This document shows, piece by piece, positions 8,093 through 15,404 of a stretch of DNA of 64,000 bases (position 1 is the first letter of the stretch; each line of letters starts with the position of its first letter). This stretch comes from a bacterium (GTDB taxonomy: Bacteria > Oederibacteriota > CAKKQC01), in assembly GCA_919901855.1 (NCBI GenBank), contig CAKKQC010000010.1, positions 158,865 to 222,864 on the forward strand, written 5' to 3'. The position numbers and the translations under genes are program-made. Under the pieces are notes generated by a model. That model was not told where the DNA came from. It saw only the letters and a list, made by a program, of their open reading frames with translations, and did no database searches.

Positions 8093-10345
8093 ATGCGACG
8101 ACTCATCGCGCTCCTGGTTCTTGGAATCATCGGGGGCACCCTGGCGCCCGCGTATGCGGCGGAAGGGCTCTCGGGCGACGTCAGCGTCGGCGGGGCCTAC
8201 TCGGGCCCGGCGCCGGATAACGCGAAATACCGCGAGTTCTGGACTGGCATGCACTCGGCGTTCGCGGTCATGCCGCAGGGCCGTGTGAGCTGGGAAACCA
8301 GGGTCGGGGACACTCCGCTCGAGGTCAACGGCGGGCTGAACGGCCGCTCGGGGCTCGAGGGGATCTCGCACGAGGGGGATGCGGGCCTCGACGTGGCGTC
8401 ACTGGGGCTCTTCCGGTTCACGGGCTCGTACAAGCGGATCGGGCACAGCTTCGCCGTGGACGCCAAGTCGCTGTACAGCGGGATCGGGACGGGGGTGCTG
8501 ACGTTCACTGACCCGACGCTCCAGCCGACGATGACGGCGGTGTCGGCGACGAACTACAAGACGTCGACGCTGCAGAAGTACGTGGACTCGGCGGACCTCG
8601 TGAACCTGGGGCTGCGGCGGGACATCGTGAACCTCGGGGTCGAGGTGTCGGCGGCCGAGCCCCTGACGCTGGGCGTGGCCTTCATGGGCGAGCAGCGGCG
8701 GGGTTCGAGGCCGTTCTGGGCCTGCTTCGGGATGGGGAACTCGGTCGAGATCGCGGAGCCCATCGACTACGACACGTTCGACGTGAGCACGAACGTCGGG
8801 TACGCGGAGACGGTTCCGTTGGCGGGCGGGATACCCGTTGTGGCGGAGGTGACGGCGGCGCACTCGGGGTTCCGGAACAACATCCCGAACCTCGTGTTCG
8901 GGAACCCGGGCGGGGCGGTGTCGATGTCGAACACGTACTCCGGCCTGCCGCTGGCGGGGAGCGTCTCGCTCGAGCCGAGCAACGCCGCGGACCGGGTGGG
9001 GGCGAGCGTATCGGCCATGCTGCCTCATCATGTCGGGGTGTCGGGGCACGCGAGCGTCGCGCGGATGACCCAGAACATGGTCCTGCCGGCGATGTCGATC
9101 AACCCGGACCGGCCGTTCGCGCCGCCGTCGCAGTTGACGGCGGGCATGAAGGTCTACCAGAGCTTCTACGACACGTCGGTCGCCTACTCGCCCGTGCGCC
9201 GGGTGCATGTCAAGCTGCGCGCGAGCTATCGGCAACACGACAACCGGTCGCCGTCGTTCGTGCGGCCGGCGCCGTGGATCAACTACGACAGCTCGGTGAG
9301 CACGGTATCGGCAACGAGCCACGCCGTCAGCTCGATCGAACGCACGTACGAGTTCGAGCAGGTCTTCGACGTGTCGCATCGCACGCGGATAACCTCGATC
9401 TTCGAGCACGAGCGCGCTTCGTTCATCAACGGATCCGCGGACGCGATGCGGACGAACGCGTTCAAGCTGGCGGTGGACACGCGGGTGGCCGACTGGGCGA
9501 TGGTCCGGGCGAGCGGGCTGCACGCGGTCAGGGACAGCGCGTACCCGGATTACAGGCTCGTGAACGCCGAGCTGCCGTGGGAGCGCAAGTACTACGCGGC
9601 GGACCGGGACCGGGACCAGCTGACGCTGATGGCGTCGGCGATGGCCTCGGAGGACCTCGACATCACGGTCGAGCACCGGGAAGGGCTGGACGACTACAAG
9701 CACTCGCTCTTCGGGATGTCCAGGGACCGGTCCCAGGCGTCGACCGTGGACGTGACTTGGGGCGCGGGCGACGGAGTATCGGTGAACACGTTCGTTTCGC
9801 AGGAGCAATACGTGACGAACCAGCGGAGCCGGCAGTGGAACCCGGACACCGCGACGGCACCGGGATCGGGGAACCCGTACAGCGCCTCGCCGACGCCCGA
9901 AGACCCCGGAAACTGGACGATCGAGTCCACGACCGTGGTGCGGACGATCGGAACGCGGACGGACCTGCAGCTCGTGCCGGAGACCCTGTCGATGCGGATC
10001 GAGGGCACGGCGTCGGTCGCGAACGGGAAGCTCGACTACGAGAGCCCGTTGTCGGCGACGTTGCCGCTGGACTCGAACATGTGGCTGCCGAACGACGTCA
10101 ACGCGTCGGATGAGACCAAGTCGATCAACGCCGGGGTGAGCGTCCGGTACCAGGTGACGAAGGCCATCTGGGCCTCGCTCGCGTACCGGTACGACCTCTG
10201 GCAGATCCGGGACGACAACCTGGACGGGTATTCGCCGGTGGCCGTGAACTGGGCCAACGCGTACAACGGGATGGTCAACATGGACGCGCTGTGGAAGAAC
10301 TACGAGGTCCACACGGTGCTTGCATCCGTGGGAATGAGTTTCTAA
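8093..10345 (+). CDS. mtrB: MtrB/PioB-family outer-membrane porin (decahaem-associated)
   Basis: Beta-barrel that sheathes the decahaem cytochrome in the outer membrane. 750 residues, close to MtrB/PioB size. ATG 8093 follows a near-perfect Shine-Dalgarno (AAGGGAGGTGA at 8077-8087); the upstream in-frame GTG 8084 lies inside that site. A signal peptide ends around PAYA-AEG; the body is alternating amphipathic strands with many Tyr/Trp/Arg, and the protein ends in VGMSF, the terminal-Phe signature for BAM-dependent insertion. The N-terminal Cys motif seen in some MtrB proteins is not evident. Being immediately after mtrA and followed by a strong hairpin, it closes the four-gene surface operon. 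Confidence 0.88.
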   Translation: MRRLIALLVLGIIGGTLAPAYAAEGLSGDVSVGGAYSGPAPDNAKYREFWTGMHSAFAVMPQGRVSWETRVGDTPLEVNGGLNGRSGLEGISHEGDAGLDVASLGLFRFTGSYKRIGHSFAVDAKSLYSGIGTGVLTFTDPTLQPTMTAVSATNYKTSTLQKYVDSADLVNLGLRRDIVNLGVEVSAAEPLTLGVAFMGEQRRGSRPFWACFGMGNSVEIAEPIDYDTFDVSTNVGYAETVPLAGGIPVVAEVTAAHSGFRNNIPNLVFGNPGGAVSMSNTYSGLPLAGSVSLEPSNAADRVGASVSAMLPHHVGVSGHASVARMTQNMVLPAMSINPDRPFAPPSQLTAGMKVYQSFYDTSVAYSPVRRVHVKLRASYRQHDNRSPSFVRPAPWINYDSSVSTVSATSHAVSSIERTYEFEQVFDVSHRTRITSIFEHERASFINGSADAMRTNAFKLAVDTRVADWAMVRASGLHAVRDSAYPDYRLVNAELPWERKYYAADRDRDQLTLMASAMASEDLDITVEHREGLDDYKHSLFGMSRDRSQASTVDVTWGAGDGVSVNTFVSQEQYVTNQRSRQWNPDTATAPGSGNPYSASPTPEDPGNWTIESTTVVRTIGTRTDLQLVPETLSMRIEGTASVANGKLDYESPLSATLPLDSNMWLPNDVNASDETKSINAGVSVRYQVTKAIWASLAYRYDLWQIRDDNLDGYSPVAVNWANAYNGMVNMDALWKNYEVHTVLASVGMSF

Positions 10346-10372
10346 CCGCCCGGGGATTACCTGGTTCGCGAC

Positions 10373-10414
10373 GCTCCCGCGGGCACGCCGAACGGTGTCC
10401 GCGGGAGCCGTCGT
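10373..10414 (+). terminator. Strong hairpin terminator after mtrB
   Basis: A 14-bp stem, GCTCCCGCGGGCAC (10373-10386) paired with GTGTCCGCGGGAGC (10395-10408) with one mismatch, followed by CGTCGTTTT. It lies 28 bp after the mtrB stop. Confidence 0.75.
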
Positions 10415-10459
10415 TTTCGGGAGGGGTTGGCGCGGGGTCGGGCACCGTCATGGGAACAT

Positions 10460-10473
10460 CTGATGAACGTCAT
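10460..10473. promoter_or_regulatory. Putative Crp/Fnr-family operator (CTGA-N6-TCAT)
   Basis: CTGATGAACGTCAT lies about 70-84 bp before the GTG start at 10544. Its centre (10466.5) is 29.5 bp before a CATCAT hexamer at 10496-10501, the spacing expected for a -41.5 class II activator site with that hexamer as the -10. Confidence 0.5.
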
Positions 10474-10543
10474 GGGGATCGGCAGGGGTATGCGCCATCA
10501 TGGGTGAGCCGCCCGGGTGGCGGAGGCTGACAAGGAGGTCATC

Positions 10544-12397
10544 GTGGACTGTGGCAGGCTGGGTGCGCTCATGTTCGCGGTCGCGGTCGCGGGGGCCGGG
10601 TCGGTGGCGACGGCGGCGGATGACGAGACCTGTGCCGCGTGCCACGGGCAGCGCGGCGGTGAGGCGCGGTTCGTCGATATGGAAGCATTCGGCGCGTCGA
10701 TCCACGGCAAGAACCGGTGCGTCTCGTGCCATGCCGACGCGGTCGAGGTCCCCCACCCGGCGAAGCTGGTGCCCGTGTCCTGCAGCCGGTGCCACCGGGT
10801 GGAGAGCCAGATCTACCTCCAGTCCGACCACGGGCGCGCGGTCGCCCGGGGCCAGTCCGAGGCCGCCGCCTGCAAGGACTGCCACGGCCACACCCACACC
10901 CTACAGAACTCCCGGAAAGCGGCCTCCCCCGTCAACCGGCGCAACATCGAGCGCACGTGCGCGCGGTGCCACGAGAACGGCGCCATGATGTCGAAGTTCC
11001 AGCTCTCCGAACAACACCCGGTCGTCTCCTACGACCTGACCGTCCACGGCACGGCCGCCCGGCAGGGGCGGCTCAACTCCGCCGTCTGCACCGATTGTCA
11101 CGGGTCGCACGATCTTCACGGGGCGTCGAACGGCGCCAGCCGCATCTTCTGGCGGAACACACCCGAGACTTGCGGCCGGTGCCACGCGAACGTCCTCTCC
11201 GTCTACAAGATGAGCATCCACGGGCAGGCCGCCGCGCAGGGCATCAAGGAGGCGCCCGTCTGCACCTCGTGCCACGGCGAGCACACGATCCGGCCGATGA
11301 CGGACAAGAGCTCCCTGGTCTACCGCGGCGCCGTGACCAAGACTTGCGCCGGATGCCATGCCCAGGAGCGCGTGGCGCTGAAGTTCGGGCTGCCCGCGGA
11401 CCGCCTGCCGTCGTACCTCGATACTTACCACGGATTGGCGGCCAAGCGCGGGGACCTCCGGGTCGCGAACTGTGCGTCCTGCCACGGGTTCCACGACATC
11501 CTGCCGTCTTCCGATCCGCGGTCCTCGATCAACCGCGTCAACCTGGCCGGCACCTGCGGCCGCTGCCACCCGGGGGCGAGCGAACGGCTGGCCAAGGGGT
11601 GGGTCCACGGTCCGCCGGGAAGCAAGCACTGGTCGCTCACGCTGGCCCGGTGGTTCTACCTGATCGTGATCCCCCTGACGATCGGGGGCATGGTCCTGCA
11701 TAACCTCCTCGATCTCGTCCGGAAGGCCCAGCGTCCGTCCCACGTTCCCGCAGGGACGCCCGAGGGCCTGCGGCTCACGATCGGGGAGCGGTGGCAGCAC
11801 GGGATCAACCTCGTCTGCTTCGTCGCGCTGGCCTATTCGGGGTTCGCGCTCAAGTACCCGGATTCGACGTGGCTCGCCCTGCTCGCCCCGCTGGGCGAGG
11901 CCGGGCGCCGGGGCCTGCACCGGTGGACCGCGCTCGCGTTCTGCCTGCTGGCCGTCTACCACCTCGGCTACCTGGCGCTGGCCGCGCGGGGGCGCAAGAT
12001 CCTGCGCGAACTGCTGCCTGGTCCCGGGGACGTCCGGGAGGTGTTCGCGCGCCTTCGGTACTATCTCGGCGCCGGCCCGGCGCCCGAGCACGGCCACGGC
12101 CACTTCCACTACGCGGAGAAGGTCGAGTACTGGTCGCTCGTCTGGGGCTCCTTCGTCATGATCGTGACGGGCGTGATTCTGATCTTCAACAACGTCGCGA
12201 TGCGGCACTTCGAGCCGTGGCTGCCGGACCTCGCGACGATCATCCACTTCTACGAGGCGATTCTGGCCTGCACCGCGATCGTAGTCTGGCATTTCTACCT
12301 CGTGATCTTCGATCCCGACATCTATCCGATGAACATGGCCTGGCTGACCGGCTACATCAGGCGGCGGACCCCGGGCGCGAAGGAGAAGGACCGATGA
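10544..12397 (+). CDS. Undecahaem cytochrome c fused to cytochrome b561-type membrane domain (CbcL-like quinol dehydrogenase)
   Basis: Inner-membrane quinone-linked cytochrome of 617 residues. GTG 10544 is chosen because AAGGAGGT (10532-10539) precedes it; GTG 10517 lies before that site. After a signal peptide come eleven CXXCH motifs (CAACH, CVSCH, CSRCH, CKDCH, CARCH, CTDCH, CGRCH, CTSCH, CAGCH, CASCH, CGRCH) in residues ~30-350. The C-terminal ~260 residues carry about five membrane segments with spaced His (RWQHG, LHRWTA, VYHLGY, IIHFYE, VWHFYL), matching the FdnI/HydC-type cytochrome b. The architecture resembles Geobacter CbcL, an inner-membrane quinol oxidase used at low redox potential, which has nine c haems. 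ATGA overlap joins it to the octahaem gene. Confidence 0.85.
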   Translation: MDCGRLGALMFAVAVAGAGSVATAADDETCAACHGQRGGEARFVDMEAFGASIHGKNRCVSCHADAVEVPHPAKLVPVSCSRCHRVESQIYLQSDHGRAVARGQSEAAACKDCHGHTHTLQNSRKAASPVNRRNIERTCARCHENGAMMSKFQLSEQHPVVSYDLTVHGTAARQGRLNSAVCTDCHGSHDLHGASNGASRIFWRNTPETCGRCHANVLSVYKMSIHGQAAAQGIKEAPVCTSCHGEHTIRPMTDKSSLVYRGAVTKTCAGCHAQERVALKFGLPADRLPSYLDTYHGLAAKRGDLRVANCASCHGFHDILPSSDPRSSINRVNLAGTCGRCHPGASERLAKGWVHGPPGSKHWSLTLARWFYLIVIPLTIGGMVLHNLLDLVRKAQRPSHVPAGTPEGLRLTIGERWQHGINLVCFVALAYSGFALKYPDSTWLALLAPLGEAGRRGLHRWTALAFCLLAVYHLGYLALAARGRKILRELLPGPGDVREVFARLRYYLGAGPAPEHGHGHFHYAEKVEYWSLVWGSFVMIVTGVILIFNNVAMRHFEPWLPDLATIIHFYEAILACTAIVVWHFYLVIFDPDIYPMNMAWLTGYIRRRTPGAKEKDR

Positions 12398-13290
12398 ACA
12401 TGCGGACCTGGCGGCTGGCGTCGGTGGTGGGTCTCATGCTCGGAGCTCCGGCTTCGGGGCTGGCGTTCGCGGGACCCGAGGCCTGCGCGGGGTGCCACAC
12501 GGCCGAACACGCGGCCTGGCGGCCGTCCCTGCACGCGCGCGCGTTCTCTCCGAAGTTCACGGACTCCTGGAAGGCACACGGGGGCAAGGGCGAGTGCCTC
12601 GCGTGCCACACGACCGGGCAGAAGCCGGGCACGCGCGAGTACGCGCACGCGGGCGTGACCTGCGAGGCCTGCCACGGTCCGATGGGGGAGGGGCATCCGG
12701 GGGCCGCGAAGATGCCCCTGCCGATTGCGTCCGAGATGTGCAAGCGCTGCCATGTGAAGACCTACCAGGAGTGGAAGGTCAGCCGGCACGGCACGAAGGG
12801 GATCCGGTGCTTCGACTGCCACACCGCGCACGGGCAGGGCCTCAGGACCGGCGGGGCGGAGTCCCTGTGCGGCTCCTGCCATCCGAAGCGCCTCAAGGAC
12901 TTCGCCCATGCGACTCACCACCAGGCCGGGCTGCGGTGCGTGACCTGCCACATGCCCGCGCCCAAGGGCGCCGCGGATGCCATCACGGGGACGGGGGCGG
13001 AGGCGCACGCGCTGTCGGTGGGCGCGGAGGTGTGCACCCGGTGCCACGAGGACACGGTCCACAAGAGCGCCCGGATCTCGGGGTTGCGGGAGGAAGTGGG
13101 TGCCCTAAAGCGCCAGATGGCCGCGGCGGGGGTGACCAACGTTTTCGAGCTCAAGGAGCACGCCCGCGACCTCGAATGGCAGCTCGCCCGGGTGCGCCAG
13201 GGCCTCTGGCTCGTGGCCGCGCTGGCCTTCGCCGTGGGCATCGCCCTCGGGTGGCTGGCGCACTGGTACGTGGGGCGCATCCGGCGGTGA
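12394..13290 (+). CDS. Membrane-anchored octahaem cytochrome c
   Basis: Periplasmic electron-transfer protein of 298 residues. Signal peptide at residues ~1-26, then eight CXXCH motifs (CAGCH, CLACH, CEACH, CKRCH, CFDCH, CGSCH, CVTCH, CTRCH). A predicted coiled coil (residues ~225-265, ISGLREEVGALKRQ) and a single C-terminal transmembrane helix (LWLVAALAFAVGIALGWLAH) follow, so the haem domain is tethered to the inner membrane by its C-terminus. It overlaps the upstream cytochrome (ATGA) and the downstream FeS gene (GTGA). In Geobacter the Cbc4 complex has the order multihaem CbcS - FeS CbcT - NrfD CbcU, and this gene occupies the CbcS position. The first two thirds resemble cytochrome c554/NrfA-type spacing, but I cannot name a family. 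Confidence 0.85.
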   Translation: MNMRTWRLASVVGLMLGAPASGLAFAGPEACAGCHTAEHAAWRPSLHARAFSPKFTDSWKAHGGKGECLACHTTGQKPGTREYAHAGVTCEACHGPMGEGHPGAAKMPLPIASEMCKRCHVKTYQEWKVSRHGTKGIRCFDCHTAHGQGLRTGGAESLCGSCHPKRLKDFAHATHHQAGLRCVTCHMPAPKGAADAITGTGAEAHALSVGAEVCTRCHEDTVHKSARISGLREEVGALKRQMAAAGVTNVFELKEHARDLEWQLARVRQGLWLVAALAFAVGIALGWLAHWYVGRIRR

Positions 13291-14177
13291 CACGGCGCCG
13301 GAAGGCCCTCTCCCGGCGCCAGTTCCTGGCCGCCGCCGGCGGGACGGCCGCGGCGCTGACGGTGCCCGGCCGGGGCCGCGCGTCCGCCCCGGCCCTGCGC
13401 GAGAACGCCTTCTCCATGCTCGTGGACACGACCCGGTGCATCGGATGCCGTTCCTGCGTTCGCGCGTGCGAGCGGGCGAACCGGTTGCCCGTCGACGAGG
13501 CCGTGTCCGACCGGCCGGGCCCCGGCCCCCGGCTCGAGACGGCGTGGAACCGGTGGACGACCGTGAACACGGAGGCGGAGCCGGGAGCGGGAGGGATGCC
13601 GCCCGTCTTCGTGAAGCGGCAGTGCATGCACTGCCTCGAGCCGGCCTGCGTTTCGGTCTGCCCGGTCGGGGCCATGTACCAGACCGAGCTGGGGCCCGTC
13701 ATCTACCGGGCCGAGCGGTGCTTCGGGTGCCGGTACTGCATGATCTCGTGCCCGTTCGACGTGCCGAAGTTCCAATGGGATTCGGGGCTCGTGCCCGTCA
13801 TCGGCAAGTGCCAGTTCTGCTTCCAGGACCGCCTCCTGTCCGGGCTGTCGCCGGCCTGCGCCGAGGCCTGTCCAACCGGGGCCCTCAAGTTCGGGACCCG
13901 GGAACAGACGCTCTTCGACGCCCACGCCCGGATCCGGGCGAGGCCCGACCGGTACCACGCGCGCGTGTTCGGCGAGGAGGAGGCCGGCGGCACCTGCTGG
14001 CTCTACCTGTCCGACCGGCCCTTCGACCGGCTGGGCTTCCGGAAGGATCTCGATCGCGGGTCCCTGCCGTCGCTGACCTGGATGGTGATCTCGCGCATCC
14101 CGACCGTGGCGGCGGCCCTGGCAATTCTCTTCGGCGTCGTGGCGGGCGGGCTGAAACGGGAGGAGCACGGGCCGTGA
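13287..14177 (+). CDS. Tat-exported 4Fe-4S ferredoxin subunit, HybA/CbcT-like
   Basis: Electron-relay subunit of 296 residues between the octahaem cytochrome and the NrfD subunit. GTG 13287 overlaps the upstream stop (GTGA) and places a twin-arginine signal at once (SRRQFLAAAGG). Cys groups CIGCRSCVRACERAN, CMHCLEPACVSVCPVGA, CFGCRYCMISCPF and CQFCF with CAEACPTGA give four cubane sites. A C-terminal hydrophobic helix (IPTVAAALAILFGVVAGGL) anchors it, as in HybA of Hyb-type hydrogenases. No hydrogenase genes are near, so this is the FeS subunit of a Cbc4/Hmc-like quinone oxidoreductase rather than a hydrogenase part. GTGA overlap couples it to the NrfD gene. Confidence 0.87.
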   Translation: MTRRRKALSRRQFLAAAGGTAAALTVPGRGRASAPALRENAFSMLVDTTRCIGCRSCVRACERANRLPVDEAVSDRPGPGPRLETAWNRWTTVNTEAEPGAGGMPPVFVKRQCMHCLEPACVSVCPVGAMYQTELGPVIYRAERCFGCRYCMISCPFDVPKFQWDSGLVPVIGKCQFCFQDRLLSGLSPACAEACPTGALKFGTREQTLFDAHARIRARPDRYHARVFGEEEAGGTCWLYLSDRPFDRLGFRKDLDRGSLPSLTWMVISRIPTVAAALAILFGVVAGGLKREEHGP

Positions 14178-15373
14178 CGATCGGCGGGGGGCTCATGCTC
14201 GTCCTCACGGGGGCGCTGGGCTGGGTCGCGGTGCAGACCGCGCGGGGCCGCCTGACGCCCCAGGTGTCGCTGACCGGCCGCGTCGCGGTCGGCGTGCTCT
14301 GGGCCGTGACGCTCGGCGTCGTGATCCGCCGGTTCATCTTCGGCCTCGGGTCCGTGAGCGGGATGAGCGACCGGTTCCCGTGGGGCATCTGGATCGGGCT
14401 GGACGTCATGAGCGGCGTCGCGCTCGCGGCCGGCGGGTACGTCATCGCGGCCACGGTCCACGTATTCCGGCTGGACCGCTACCAGCCGATCCTGCGGCCC
14501 ACGATCCTGACCGCCTTCCTCGGCTACAACCTCGTGGCCACCGCCCTGCTGCTGGACATCGGGCGTCCGTACCGGCTCTGGCATCCGCTCGTCATGTGGC
14601 AGCACCACTCCATCATGTTCGAGGTGGCCTGGTGCGTGACGCTCTACTCGACCGTGCTCATGGTCGAGTTCAGCCCCGTCGTGTTCGAGCGCCTCGGCCT
14701 CATGCGGGCGGTACGCGCCGTGCACATGATCGCGATCCCGCTCGTGATCATGGGTGTCATCCTCTCGACCATGCACCAGTCCTCCCTGGGCTCCCTGTTC
14801 CTGATAGTGCCGGGCAAGCTCTCGCCGCTCTGGTACACGCCCCTGCTCCCCGTCCTGTTCCTCATGTCGTCGACGGCCGTGGGACTGGCCATGACTATCG
14901 TGGAGTCCCACTTCTCGGCCCGGATCTACGGCGACCACCTCGACGAGGGTATCCTCGAGGAGCTCGGAAAAGCGATGGCCCTGGTGCTCGGCCTCTACCT
15001 GCTCGTCAAGCTCGCGGACTTGACCGCCCGGGGGGCCTGGGGATTCATGGGACCGCAGTGGCCCCAGGCGCTGATGCTCATCCTCGAGCTGGTAGCCGGC
15101 GGGGTGGTACCGCTTCTCCTCGTTCGGGGGACGGGAATTCCGGGGGCCGGGCGGGAACGGCTCTTCGGCGCGGCCTGCCTCGTCGTGGCGGGCGTCGTCG
15201 TGAACCGGCTTAACGTGAGCTGGTTCGGCATGCTACCCTATACGGGCTTTGTCTACCTGCCATCGTGGATGGAAGTGGCGGTCACGCTGTCGTTCGTCAC
15301 GGCCGGCATCGTGGCCTTCGGGCTCGCCGTCCGGTTCCTGCCGGTCTACCCGGCGCGGCACCGGGCCGGCTGA
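14174..15373 (+). CDS. NrfD-family membrane subunit, HybB/CbcU-like
   Basis: Ten-segment integral membrane protein of 399 residues that exchanges electrons or protons with quinone. GTG 14174 overlaps the FeS stop (GTGA); the longer open frame upstream is a shadow. Stretches such as RFPWGIWIGLDVMSGVALAA, LLDIGRPYRLWHP and STMHQSSLGSLFLI are diagnostic of the HybB/DmsC-like branch of NrfD, clearly different from the PsrC-like copy at 2623-3945. With the octahaem and FeS genes it forms a complete three-part quinone:cytochrome oxidoreductase of the Cbc4 type. The next cytochrome gene starts 31 bp after its stop. Confidence 0.88.
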   Translation: MTIGGGLMLVLTGALGWVAVQTARGRLTPQVSLTGRVAVGVLWAVTLGVVIRRFIFGLGSVSGMSDRFPWGIWIGLDVMSGVALAAGGYVIAATVHVFRLDRYQPILRPTILTAFLGYNLVATALLLDIGRPYRLWHPLVMWQHHSIMFEVAWCVTLYSTVLMVEFSPVVFERLGLMRAVRAVHMIAIPLVIMGVILSTMHQSSLGSLFLIVPGKLSPLWYTPLLPVLFLMSSTAVGLAMTIVESHFSARIYGDHLDEGILEELGKAMALVLGLYLLVKLADLTARGAWGFMGPQWPQALMLILELVAGGVVPLLLVRGTGIPGAGRERLFGAACLVVAGVVVNRLNVSWFGMLPYTGFVYLPSWMEVAVTLSFVTAGIVAFGLAVRFLPVYPARHRAG

Positions 15374-15404
15374 CGCCGCCCCCCGGCCCGGCCTGTTGGC
15401 GGTC

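Noticed and set aside
13287-15373. HybA/HybB-like genes as part of a hydrogenase
   Set aside because: No hydrogenase large or small subunit or maturation genes are present, and an octahaem cytochrome is directly coupled, so a Cbc4-like quinone oxidoreductase fits better.
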